DNA of 64,000 nt from Bradyrhizobium amphicarpaeae (GTDB lineage Bacteria > Pseudomonadota > Alphaproteobacteria > Rhizobiales > Xanthobacteraceae), in contig NZ_CP029426.2 of assembly GCF_002266435.3 (NCBI RefSeq), positions 3,192,001 through 3,256,000 on the forward strand, read 5' to 3'. Of the stretch, positions 35,767 through 43,481 are shown piece after piece. Made by a program: the position numbers and the translations under genes. Each line of letters starts with the position of its first letter. The first letter of the stretch is position 1. The notes beneath the pieces were generated by a model. It made no database searches and was not told where the DNA came from. It saw only the letters and a list, made by a program, of their open reading frames with translations.

Positions 35767-36537
35767 TTATTTCAACACGACCCAGGCCGGCGCATGATCG
35801 CTCGCGCCTTCTTCGCCGCGGACCTTCTTGTCCACCCCCGCCTTCGTCAGCCGTGAGACCAGGGCAGGGCTCAGCAGGAGATGATCGAGCCGCAGTCCCG
35901 CATCGCGCGGCCAGCGGTTCCGCTTGTAGTCCCAGAATGTGTAGATGCGCTGCTCCGGATGCAGTTCGCGGATCGCATCGCACCAGCCTTGCTCGACCAG
36001 CGAGGCATAGGCCGCGCGGCTCTTCGGCTGGACCAGCGCGTCCTTGTCCCATGAGCGCGTCGGATAGATGTCGATCCCGGTTGGCGCGACGTTGTAGTCG
36101 CCGGCGAGCACCACGGGCAGATCTTGCTTGATGAAGCTCTTGGCGTGGCGCTTCAGTCGCGCGAACCAGTCGAGCTTGTAGTCGAATTTCGGTCCCGGCT
36201 GCGGATTGCCGTTCGGCAGATAGATGCTGGTGACGATGATTCCGCGCACGGCGGCCTCGATGTAACGGGCTTCAAGATCGCCGGGCTTTCCAGGCAAGCG
36301 GTCGTGGGTGAGAATGGGCTCCGCATTGCGGGCGAGGATGGCGACGCCGTTCCATGTCCTCTGTCCGCGCCACACTGCGCCATAACCGGCCTTTTCGATC
36401 GCGGCCGCCGGAAATTCGCCATCACTTGCCTTCAATTCCTGAAGCGCGACGACATCGGGCTTCGCCGTGCGCAGCCATGCCAACAGATTGGGCAGGCGGC
36501 GGTTGACGTTGTTGATGTTGAATGTCGCGATCTTCAT
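35767..36537 (-). CDS. xthA: Exodeoxyribonuclease III / AP endonuclease
   Basis: 256 residues, the ExoIII length. It cuts DNA at abasic sites and removes 3' blocking groups in base-excision repair. Exonuclease-endonuclease-phosphatase motifs are complete: TFNINNVNRR, the metal Glu in ALQELKASD near 36, SIYLPNGNPQPG near 105, AGDYNVAP near 150, and DHAPAW at the end. WDYKRNRWPRDAGLRLDHLLLS is typical of the bacterial ExoIII branch. It is divergent from the Cys-rich protein gene, with only a 39-bp gap between their starts. Confidence 0.96.
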   Translation of the reverse strand: MKIATFNINNVNRRLPNLLAWLRTAKPDVVALQELKASDGEFPAAAIEKAGYGAVWRGQRTWNGVAILARNAEPILTHDRLPGKPGDLEARYIEAAVRGIIVTSIYLPNGNPQPGPKFDYKLDWFARLKRHAKSFIKQDLPVVLAGDYNVAPTGIDIYPTRSWDKDALVQPKSRAAYASLVEQGWCDAIRELHPEQRIYTFWDYKRNRWPRDAGLRLDHLLLSPALVSRLTKAGVDKKVRGEEGASDHAPAWVVLK

Positions 36538-36576
36538 GTAGAGCTAGCGCTTCTGCCTTCCGACACCGGAGATACA

Positions 36577-36798
36577 ATGTCCAAGTTGAACTTTGCTGCT
36601 TTCGTCGTCGTTGCCGCGATCTCCGGAGCGGCTTCGGCACAATCCTCCGATCCGCGCGGTGCGTGCAAGGCGGACTATGACAAATTCTGCGCCGGCATCG
36701 CGCCGGGCGGCGGCAAGGTCATCGCCTGCCTCGACGCCAAGCGCGACCAGCTCAGCGTGTCCTGCAAGACGGCGCTCGACGGCCGGAAGAAGAAGTAA
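36577..36798 (+). CDS. Small secreted cysteine-rich repeat protein
   Basis: 73 residues. A signal peptide (FAAFVVVAAISGAASA, cleavage near 21) is followed by one cysteine-rich repeat: Cys30, Cys38, Cys51 and Cys63 in CKADYDKFC...ACLDAKRDQLSVSC spacing. This matches the short bacterial form of the GLG1-type Cys-rich repeat family, whose function is unknown. Two disulfides are likely in the periplasm. The C-terminus ends in a basic RKKK. It converges with alr 11 bases downstream. Confidence 0.8.
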   Translation: MSKLNFAAFVVVAAISGAASAQSSDPRGACKADYDKFCAGIAPGGGKVIACLDAKRDQLSVSCKTALDGRKKK

Positions 36799-36809
36799 GC
36801 GGCTGACGA

Positions 36810-38093
36810 CTAGGTGGGCAGCGGCGGCGGCGCCGCGGGCTGCTCGATCGGTGGCGGCGAGGGCGGTGGCTCCGCCGTGCTCGCCGGAACCGGCTTCGTC
36901 AGCGGCTCCTCCACATTGCCGCCCTTGTAGAGGCGGGCGTAGCGGTGGCCGAGGCTGGTCAGCACCTCATAGCCGATCGTGCCGAAATGATGCGCGAGCT
37001 CGTCGACGGTGATGCCCTCGCCGAGCAGCGTCACCATATGACCGCGCCGCGCCGCGTTCGGCGGCAGATCGGTGATGTCGATCGCGATCAGATCCATCGA
37101 GACGCGGCCGGCGACCGGGCAGCGCTTGCCGGCGACGATGACTTCGGCACCGCGGGTGCCGTCATTGGAGCTGGCGGCGCGGAAATAGCCGTCGGCATAA
37201 CCGACCGCGATGATCGCGAGCTTGGTCGGCCGCCGCGCGGTCCAGGTGCCGCCATAGCCGACGCTCTCGCCGCGCTCGATGGTGCGGATCTGGACGATGC
37301 GCGCCTTCAGGTCGACCACCGGCTGCATCGGATTGTCGGCCTCCGGCGTCGGGTTGACGCCGTAGAGCGCCGCGCCCGGCCGCACCAGGTCGAACTGGAA
37401 GGGCGCGCCGAGGAAGATGCCGGAGGAGTTGGCGAGCGCCGCCGGCACGCCGGAGAATTCGCTGGCGATGCCGCGGAAGGCAGCGAGCTGCCTGGCGTTC
37501 ACCGGGTTGTTGAGCTGCTCGGCCGAGACCAGATGGCTCATCACCAGCGTGATGCCGTGATCGCCGGCATTGATGCGGGGGATGATGGCCTGCGCTTCCG
37601 ATAAGGTCAGGCCGAGCCGGTTCATGCCGGTGTCGATATGGATCGCCGCGCCCCCGGTCCAGCCGGTGCGGCGGCAGAACACGTCCCATTCGGCGAGCTC
37701 GTTGAGGTCGCCGATGACGGGACGGCAATTGATCTTGGCGTAGTGCTCGCCGGTGTTCTGGAAATAGCCGCCGAGCACGTAGATCGTGGGTTCCGGGACG
37801 GCCGCGCGCACCTTGCGCGCTTCCTCGATGGTGGCGACGAAAAAGGTCTTGCAGCCGGCCTTGCTCAGCGCACGCGCAACCTCGGCGGCGCCGCAGCCAT
37901 AGGCGTCGGCCTTGATCACCGCCGAGCATTCGGCCGGCACCGCGGTCTTCTCGAGCTTGCGCCAATTGGCGATGATGGCGTCGAGATCGACGGTCAGCAC
38001 GCCACCATAGGCAGCGAGCGCGGCAGCCTGATTGGCCTCCGCGGAGAGAAGGCCGGATTGCGGGATGGTTTTCGGATCGGACGCCAGTGTCAT
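36810..38093 (-). CDS. alr: Alanine racemase
   Basis: 427 residues, slightly long because of a Pro-rich C-terminal tail (EPPPSPPPIEQPAAPPPLPT). It makes D-alanine for peptidoglycan. The PLP lysine is Lys61 in VIKADAYGCG; the second catalytic base, Tyr, is in VGYGGTW near 275; RPGAALYG binds the phosphate region. HIDTGMNRLGL is also conserved. It lies 40 bases after dnaB on the same strand, the arrangement found in many alphaproteobacteria. Confidence 0.96.
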   Translation of the reverse strand: MTLASDPKTIPQSGLLSAEANQAAALAAYGGVLTVDLDAIIANWRKLEKTAVPAECSAVIKADAYGCGAAEVARALSKAGCKTFFVATIEEARKVRAAVPEPTIYVLGGYFQNTGEHYAKINCRPVIGDLNELAEWDVFCRRTGWTGGAAIHIDTGMNRLGLTLSEAQAIIPRINAGDHGITLVMSHLVSAEQLNNPVNARQLAAFRGIASEFSGVPAALANSSGIFLGAPFQFDLVRPGAALYGVNPTPEADNPMQPVVDLKARIVQIRTIERGESVGYGGTWTARRPTKLAIIAVGYADGYFRAASSNDGTRGAEVIVAGKRCPVAGRVSMDLIAIDITDLPPNAARRGHMVTLLGEGITVDELAHHFGTIGYEVLTSLGHRYARLYKGGNVEEPLTKPVPASTAEPPPSPPPIEQPAAPPPLPT

Positions 38094-38133
38094 GGCGTCG
38101 TTTTACGCAAGAGGCAGGCCCTGTTCAAGGAAC

Positions 38134-39642
38134 TCAGTAGTCGTTGCCGCTGCGAACCGGGAGCTGACTGTCAGGGGCGAGGTCGCCGAACCGCGTGACC
38201 GAGGCTTCGAAGGCCAGGTCGACGGTGCCCGTCGGGCCGTGACGCTGCTTGCCGATGATGACCTCGGCCTTTCCGTGCGCAAGACTCATGTCGAGCTGCC
38301 ACTTCTCGTGTTCAGGCGTGCCCGGGCGCGGCTCCTTCATGGCGAGGTAATATTCCTCGCGATACACGAACAGCACGACGTCGGCGTCCTGCTCGATCGA
38401 GCCGGATTCACGCAAGTCGGAGAGCTGCGGCCGCTTGTCGTCGCGGGATTCGACCTGTCGTGACAGCTGCGACAACGCGATCACGGGAACGTTGAGTTCC
38501 TTCGCCAGCGCCTTCAGGCTGGTCGTGATCTCGGTGATTTCCTGGACGCGGTTGTCGCTCCGCTTGCCCGAGCCCGACAGCAGCTGGATGTAGTCGATCA
38601 CCAGCAGGTCGAGGCCCTTCTGCCGCTTCAGCCGGCGCGCGCGCGCCATCAGCTGCGCGATCGACAAGCCGCCGGTCGCGTCGACATAGAACGGCAGCGA
38701 TTGCAACTCGATCGAGACCTCGCGGATCTTTTCGAAATCGGCTTCCGAGATGCCGCCGCGGCGGATGTGGGAGGAGGGCACGCCGGTGCGTTCGGCCACG
38801 ATACGCGTGGCGAGCTGGTCGGCCGACATTTCGCAGGAGAAGAAGCCGATCACGCCGCCATTGGCGGCCTTCGTGGTGCCGTCGGCCTGGAGTTCCGGAA
38901 CATAGGCTTGCGCGACGTTGTAGGCGATGTTGGTCGCCAGCGACGTCTTGCCCATGCCGGGACGGCCCGCGACGATGATGAGATCGGAGTGTTGCAGGCC
39001 ACCCATCTTGGTGTCGAGGTCGCGCATGCCCGTCGAGATGCCGGACAGCTTGCCGTCGCGCTGGAACGCCTTTGCGGCGAGATCGACCGCGACCGCCAGC
39101 GCCTGCGAGAATTTCTGGAAGCCGCCGTCATAGCGGCCGGATTCGGCGAGTTCGTAGAGGCGGCGCTCGGCGTCCTCGATCTGCGCCCGCGGCGCGAAAT
39201 CGACCGGGGCGTCATAGGCGACATTGACCATGTCCTCACCGATGCCGATCAGGTCGCGGCGCAGCGCCAGGTCGTAGATGGTGCGACCGTAGTCCTGGGC
39301 GTTGATGATGGTGGTCGCTTCGGCGGCGAGGCGCGCAAGATATTGCCCGATGGTCATGCCGCCGACGTCGGTGTCGGCGGGCAGGAACGTCTTCAGCGTC
39401 ACGGGCGTGGCGATCTTGCCCATCCGGATCAGGCTGGAGGCCGTCTCGTAGATGGTCTGGTGCAGCGGCTCGAAATAATGCTTCGGCTCGAGGAAGTCGG
39501 AGACACGGTAGAACGCATCATTGTTGACCAGGATCGCGCCCAGAAGGCTCTGTTCCGCCTCGATATTGTGCGGCGCGCTCCGATAGGCGGGCGTGCCGGG
39601 CTCGGGCGCGAGTTTGAGGACGTTCGAATCAGTCAGGGCCAT
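38134..39642 (-). CDS. dnaB: Replicative DNA helicase
   Basis: 502 residues. The hexameric 5'-3' helicase of the replication fork. The N-terminal primase-interacting domain (PHNIEAEQSLLGAILVNN) precedes a RecA-like motor: Walker A AGRPGMGKTS near 220, Walker B LLVIDYIQLL near 340, and the ALSQLSRQVE and RPQLSDLRESGSIEQDAD motifs. SSHIRRG is the usual DnaB loop. No intein is present. It lies upstream of alr. The gene is unremarkable apart from its distance from rplI, usually its neighbour. Confidence 0.98.
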   Translation of the reverse strand: MALTDSNVLKLAPEPGTPAYRSAPHNIEAEQSLLGAILVNNDAFYRVSDFLEPKHYFEPLHQTIYETASSLIRMGKIATPVTLKTFLPADTDVGGMTIGQYLARLAAEATTIINAQDYGRTIYDLALRRDLIGIGEDMVNVAYDAPVDFAPRAQIEDAERRLYELAESGRYDGGFQKFSQALAVAVDLAAKAFQRDGKLSGISTGMRDLDTKMGGLQHSDLIIVAGRPGMGKTSLATNIAYNVAQAYVPELQADGTTKAANGGVIGFFSCEMSADQLATRIVAERTGVPSSHIRRGGISEADFEKIREVSIELQSLPFYVDATGGLSIAQLMARARRLKRQKGLDLLVIDYIQLLSGSGKRSDNRVQEITEITTSLKALAKELNVPVIALSQLSRQVESRDDKRPQLSDLRESGSIEQDADVVLFVYREEYYLAMKEPRPGTPEHEKWQLDMSLAHGKAEVIIGKQRHGPTGTVDLAFEASVTRFGDLAPDSQLPVRSGNDY

Positions 39643-39963
39643 GGTCGGACGTGCTTAGCAATTTTGTTGGGCGGATGCGGGGCCGGGATAAAGCGCCGCC
39701 CGGGTGCAAAGCGGAAGCGAAAGCTGACCGCTATCAACCGCTCAGTTAAAATGGTGGATGATTAACGCCCGCAGCACGCGCCGCGCTTGACGGACTTTTG
39801 CGGAACTCGCCCGGGCCAGGAAGCGGCCGCGACCGCGCCATGGAAAAATCTGAAACCCTGGGCCTTATGGCCTGAGCCCTCATGGCATGAACCTTATGGA
39901 TCGGCGCGCAGACGAATCCAGAAGTGCGCGAAATGACGCACGCTGGCGGCTTTGGGCTCGCCT
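39643..39963. other. Non-coding stretch upstream of dnaB
   Basis: 321 bases that presumably hold the dnaB promoter. I see no convincing gene, terminator or operator. A weak pair of arms, GTGCG and CGCAC, occurs near the left-hand small ORF's stop. Confidence 0.4.
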
Positions 39964-40083
39964 TCAGACCAGCAGGAGGTAGACCAGCGCAACCAGGGCC
40001 GCCCCGACGCCGGTAACGATCAGGGCGTAATCGGTGCGGAGGTCGTCCTGCACGTCGAATGAGGTTTGGGTCTCTTTGCTCAT
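39964..40083 (-). CDS. 39-residue single-helix membrane protein
   Basis: An ATG at 40083 opens a 39-residue frame: a polar start (MSKETQTSFDVQDDLRTD) followed by one strongly hydrophobic helix (about 20-39, ALIVTGVGAALVALVYLLLV) and a stop. The polar-then-hydrophobic split and high GC3 look like a real small membrane protein. No good Shine-Dalgarno is visible. A CRP-like palindrome lies 34 bases upstream of its ATG. Function is unknown; small single-helix proteins often bind larger membrane complexes such as respiratory oxidases. Confidence 0.5.
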   Translation of the reverse strand: MSKETQTSFDVQDDLRTDYALIVTGVGAALVALVYLLLV

Positions 40084-40116
40084 GGCGACGGTCTAAGCTA
40101 GGCCCGACCAGACTTA

Positions 40117-40132
40117 TGTGAATTGGATCACA
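40117..40132. promoter_or_regulatory. Perfect CRP-type palindrome TGTGA-N6-TCACA
   Basis: TGTGA-ATTGGA-TCACA, and one more base on each side also pairs (A/T). It exactly fits the E. coli CRP consensus, unlike the TTGAT/ATCAA of FNR/FixK. It is 34 bases upstream of the small membrane ORF's ATG and about 94 bases before the next rightward ORF, so it could serve either. Confidence 0.6.
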
Positions 40133-40225
40133 TCTCCCCGGATTCTTTCGGGGGGTATGAACGGAACAGGCAGGCGGAGAAGGGAATTGTCCCCCGCGAT
40201 CCGCCAACAGGGAACGAGGCAGGCG

Positions 40226-40432
40226 ATGCGGCCAGAACCGCGGCACCAGATATGGCGGAGCGAAGCAGGCAGCCGGCTTTGGCTGTCGGGGCTGATTGCG
40301 GCCATGGAGCACGCGGAACGGCCCGAAATCCGTCGCCAGCCTGTCGCCCCCGAAATCCTGGTCGAGCTGAGGGCGCAACTGGCGTTAACGGCCCTTTTCC
40401 GCTCCTGCCGGATTTCGACCCTGCGGCACTAG
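40226..40432 (+). CDS. Hypothetical 68-residue basic protein
   Basis: An ATG at 40226 with AGGCAGG just upstream opens a 68-residue, Arg/Leu/Ala-rich frame (about 13 Arg). Third-position GC is high, as in true genes of this region. There is a possible helical hydrophobic patch (LWLSGLIAAM). No family is recognised and no membrane helix or signal is clear. It could still be a chance open frame in GC-rich DNA; an upstream start at 40118 would begin inside the CRP-like palindrome and is not favoured. Confidence 0.3.
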   Translation: MRPEPRHQIWRSEAGSRLWLSGLIAAMEHAERPEIRRQPVAPEILVELRAQLALTALFRSCRISTLRH

Positions 40433-40645
40433 AATCCATTCACCAGCCAATTTGAGCCTCGGCCCGGCCGCGCCTTCAAATCTGTGGAGGGGGGATCGGC
40501 TACGCTAATGAGCTGAGTTCACAGCCGATATTCGCAAACCGCTTAATCACATCCTTGCGCGTGGTGCCTGCTTCCATTCGTGGCTCAATCGGATAAAAGG
40601 TGACCCGCCGCCGCGCCCGAGGCCGGCTGCACCTCTCGGAATTCA

Positions 40646-41608
40646 ATGGAGATGATGGGAATGTCGAGCCGAGCGCTCAGCCTCGCGACGGTGTTGCTTC
40701 TGATCGGCTTCGGCGCGGCCGATACCGTTTTTGCGCAGGCGACCAACCTCGAGGCCGGCAAAACCCCGTCCCAGATTTTTGCGCAGACCTGCAATGCCTG
40801 TCACAAGAGCCCGCGCGGACTTCTGAAGTCCGTTGCGCCGGGCTCGCTGCCGGGCTTCCTGCGCCAGCACTACACCACGAGCTCGGACATGGCGGGCGTC
40901 CTTGCCTCCTATCTCGTCTCCAACGGCGCGGCCGACACGCGCTATCAGGCCAAGGACGGCAAGGACAAGAAGGACGGCGCCAAGGACAAGGACGCCAGCT
41001 CCAACCCCGAGCATCAGGGCCGCCGCCCGCGCGCCCAGGACGCCGCCAAGCCGGACGGCGAGGCTGCTCCCGCTGCGGAAGGTGCGCGCCAGAAGCGCGC
41101 CGCACGTCCGGCCGAGGAGGGCACGAAGCCCGAGGGTCAGGTTGCGCCCGAAGGACGCAAGGGCAAGCGCCGCGCGAAGCACGGCACCGAAGAAGCCCCG
41201 AAGGTCGATGCCGCCACGTCGGCCACTGAAGAGAAGAAGAGCGAGCCCAAGCTGGAGTCCAAGCCCGAGCCGAAGCCCGACGAGGCCAAGCCCGACAGCA
41301 GCAAGGCATCGGAGAAGCCCGCCGAGACCAAGCCCGAGAGCGCCAAGGTCGAGCCCCGCAGCAGCGAGGCTCCGGCGCTGCGGCCCGATCCGGTCCCGGC
41401 GGTGACGCCGGCTGCACCGGCCGCCGCGAAGCCTGCCGAGCCGGCCGCACCCAAACCGGCGGAAGAGGCTGCTCCCAAGCCGGCCGCGCCTGCGGCCAGC
41501 TCCGAACCGGCGGCCAAGCCGCAGCCGGCTCCGCCCGCGACCGCCGCAGCCCCGCCTGCCGCGCCGGCCGAGTCCTCCGGTCCGCCGGCGCCGCCGATCT
41601 CGCGCTAA
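40646..41608 (+). CDS. Secreted c-type-haem-motif protein with long Ala/Pro/Lys tail
   Basis: 320 residues from the first ATG of a cluster (40646, 40655, 40661). A signal peptide ends near residue 31. One haem-attachment motif, CNACH (Cys49, Cys52, His53), lies in a short cytochrome-like region to about residue 95; DMAGVLASYLVSNG could supply the distal Met and final helix. The remaining 220 residues are Ala/Pro/Lys/Glu-rich and probably disordered, perhaps spanning the periplasm or binding an envelope polymer. An 11-bp hairpin lies behind the stop. Electron-carrier activity is plausible but no partner oxidase is nearby. Confidence 0.75.
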   Translation: MEMMGMSSRALSLATVLLLIGFGAADTVFAQATNLEAGKTPSQIFAQTCNACHKSPRGLLKSVAPGSLPGFLRQHYTTSSDMAGVLASYLVSNGAADTRYQAKDGKDKKDGAKDKDASSNPEHQGRRPRAQDAAKPDGEAAPAAEGARQKRAARPAEEGTKPEGQVAPEGRKGKRRAKHGTEEAPKVDAATSATEEKKSEPKLESKPEPKPDEAKPDSSKASEKPAETKPESAKVEPRSSEAPALRPDPVPAVTPAAPAAAKPAEPAAPKPAEEAAPKPAAPAASSEPAAKPQPAPPATAAAPPAAPAESSGPPAPPISR

Positions 41609-41633
41609 GCCAGCTGGTTTTCTGATCGACATT

Positions 41634-41660
41634 CGGAGGCCGCGTTCATCGCGGCCTCCG
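41634..41660 (+). terminator. Hairpin after the cytochrome-like gene
   Basis: A perfect 11-bp stem CGGAGGCCGCG/CGCGGCCTCCG with a five-base loop starts 26 bases after the stop. There is no T-run behind it, so it may block or stabilise rather than act as a classical intrinsic terminator. Confidence 0.55.
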
Positions 41661-41679
41661 CATCATGTTGACCACCACT

Positions 41680-41705
41680 GGAGCAGTACTCTAGAGTAGC
41701 GCTCC
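41680..41705. promoter_or_regulatory. Candidate TetR operator (26-bp near-perfect palindrome)
   Basis: Arms GGAGCAGTACTCT and AGAGTAGCGCTCC are inverted with two mismatched pairs. The site ends 12 bases before the TetR gene's ATG and covers the likely promoter -10, an arrangement typical of autorepression. Confidence 0.65.
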
Positions 41706-41716
41706 AGGAGGCGTCG

Positions 41717-42310
41717 ATGACGGTGAGCGTGCGGGACGACCTGTTGGCAGCCGGGCTGATCGTGTTCGACCGCGTCGGCTTCGAAGCGGCGACGGTGGCC
41801 GCGATCCGCACGCGGGCGCGCGCCTCCAATGGCAGCTTCTTCCACGTCTTCGGCTCGAAGAAGGAGCTCGCCGGTGCGTTGTTCCTGGAGGTGTTGCGGC
41901 ACTATCACGCCGCGGTGCTGGCCGCGCTCGATCCCGTGCCCGATGCGGAGCAGGGCATCGATCGGCTGATCCGGGCGCATCTCGACTGGGTCGTGACCAG
42001 CCGGCGCGAGGCGCGCTATTTGTTCGAGATTTCGCGGAGCGAGTGGGGCGAGGACGTTCGCGAGGCCCAGCGCGCACAGAATGCACGGCTCGCCGAGGGC
42101 ATCGAGCGCTGGCGCGCGCCGCTGGTTGCAAACGGCGAGCTGTTGCCGATGACGCCGGTGATGTTCATGAGCCAGCTCATCGGTCCCGCGCAGATCTTCT
42201 GCCGCGCTTTCCTGTCGGGACGCGACCGCGCCGATCCACGCGCCGAAGCCGACACGCTGATCGCCTGCGCCGGCCGTGCGTTGCGGCCGCAACGCATCAA
42301 CAAGACATAA
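41717..42310 (+). CDS. TetR/AcrR-family transcriptional regulator
   Basis: 197 residues with an N-terminal helix-turn-helix (AGLIVFDRVGFEAATVAAI, then RASNGSFFHVFGSKKELAGAL, about residues 10-52). The ligand-binding part is all-helical and not assignable to a known ligand. GGAGG lies 8 bases upstream of the ATG. It is followed 12 bases later by a hot-dog thioesterase gene, so it likely controls that gene and itself through the palindrome upstream. The inducer may be an acyl-CoA or aromatic compound, by analogy only. Confidence 0.9.
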   Translation: MTVSVRDDLLAAGLIVFDRVGFEAATVAAIRTRARASNGSFFHVFGSKKELAGALFLEVLRHYHAAVLAALDPVPDAEQGIDRLIRAHLDWVVTSRREARYLFEISRSEWGEDVREAQRAQNARLAEGIERWRAPLVANGELLPMTPVMFMSQLIGPAQIFCRAFLSGRDRADPRAEADTLIACAGRALRPQRINKT

Positions 42311-42321
42311 GGAGAGGCCTC

Positions 42322-42789
42322 ATGCATGCCGCAACAGATCCCGAATTCGCCGTCGTCGCCGAACGCATCCACGCCAATGTCGGCCGGCAGGGCTTCATGA
42401 GCCTGGTCGGCGCCGAGCTTTCGGATTTGTCGCGCGGCACCTGCACGATTGCCGTGGATCGCCGCCCGGAGCTGCTGCAGCAGCACGGCTTCTTCCACGG
42501 CGGCGTCACCGCCTTCCTGGTCGACAACGCCACGACGATCGCGGCCGCGACCTCGCGGGGCCAGCCGGCGCTGACGGCGGAATACAAGCTCAATCTGCTG
42601 TCGCCCGCGGTCGGCGAGAGGCTGATCTGCCGCGCGAGGGTGATCAAGCCGGGCCGCCAGGTGTCGGTGGTTGCGGCCGACGTGTTCTGCGTCAGCGGCG
42701 GTGTCGAGAAGCACACGGCAACGGCGCTGGCCTCGATCGCGATGTTGAGCGAGGACGTCGCCGGGAAAACGAAAAACCCGGCCGCCTGA
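42322..42789 (+). CDS. PaaI/YigI-type hot-dog thioesterase
   Basis: 155 residues from the ATG at 42322, with AAGGAG 8 bases upstream. The hot-dog signature GFFHGGVTAFLVDNATTIAA (about 54-73) contains the HGG and the Asp catalytic pair used to hydrolyse acyl-CoA thioesters. KLNLLSPAVGERLICRARVIKPGRQ is the second family block. It follows the TetR gene closely, as a likely regulated target. Its last codons and stop lie inside the arms of a terminator shared with rplI. Confidence 0.88.
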   Translation: MHAATDPEFAVVAERIHANVGRQGFMSLVGAELSDLSRGTCTIAVDRRPELLQQHGFFHGGVTAFLVDNATTIAAATSRGQPALTAEYKLNLLSPAVGERLICRARVIKPGRQVSVVAADVFCVSGGVEKHTATALASIAMLSEDVAGKTKNPAA

Positions 42790-42802
42790 GGCGACCGGGT
42801 TT
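42774..42802. terminator. Bidirectional terminator of rplI and the thioesterase gene
   Basis: AAACCCGG and CCGGGTTT arms enclose an inner CGCC/GGCG stem. On the minus strand the hairpin is followed by a T-rich run (TTTTTCGTTTT), fitting rplI termination, whose stop is 24 bases away. The thioesterase gene stops within the hairpin. Confidence 0.8.
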
Positions 42803-42825
42803 CGCTTCGCATACGAATGCGAGGC

Positions 42826-43425
42826 TTACTTCTCTTCCGCAGCCGGCGCCGGCTCGGCTTCGTCCTGCTGGGCTTCCGGATCGAAGAACTCGCCGGCGGC
42901 GGCGATCGCCTCGGCGGCCGCGTCGCGGTCCTCGTTGCGGGTCGAGATGTCCTCGCCGCGGTTGATGCGCTCAGCCTCGTCCTGGCTGCGCGCGACCGTG
43001 ACGGTGATCTCGATCTCGACCTCGGGGTGGATGGCGACGGTGATGGAGCGCTTGCCGATGGTCTTGATCGGCGCGTCGAGCTGGACCTGCGGGCGAGCCA
43101 GCGAGATGCCGTCGGCTTCGAACGCGACCACGATGTCACGCACGTTGACCGAACCGAACAGCTGGCCGGCTTCGGAGGCCTGGCGGATCACGATGATGTT
43201 CTTGCCCGCGATCTTCTCGGCGACCTTGGATGCTTCGCCCTTCGAGGCGAGGTTGCGGGCCTCGAGATCGGCCTTCATGCCGTCGTACTTGGCCTTGTTG
43301 TCGGCGGTGGCGCGCAGCGCCTTGCCGCGCTTGAGCAGGAAATTGCGGGCATAGCCGTCGCGAACCTTCACGACTTCGCCCATATGGCCGAGCTTGTTGA
43401 CGCGTTCCAGCAAAATGACTTCCAT
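42826..43425 (-). CDS. rplI: Ribosomal protein bL9, extended
   Basis: 199 residues; typical bL9 is about 150. The N-terminal [31 protein letters not shown] and the linker helix are standard. The C-terminal domain follows, then an acidic extension rich in Glu/Ala (about residues 150-199, [16 protein letters not shown] and [10 protein letters not shown]). bL9 binds 23S rRNA near the L1 stalk. It is downstream of the DUF2232 gene and rpsR-rpsF in a ribosomal operon. A bidirectional terminator follows. Confidence 0.97.
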   Translation of the reverse strand: MEVILLERVNKLGHMGEVVKVRDGYARNFLLKRGKALRATADNKAKYDGMKADLEARNLASKGEASKVAEKIAGKNIIVIRQASEAGQLFGSVNVRDIVVAFEADGISLARPQVQLDAPIKTIGKRSITVAIHPEVEIEITVTVARSQDEAERINRGEDISTRNEDRDAAAEAIAAAGEFFDPEAQQDEAEPAPAAEEK

Positions 43426-43481
43426 ATTCGTTCTCCTTTTGAAGTGCTCTATCGGGTTTCAGTTTCGGTTTCGGGTTGAAC

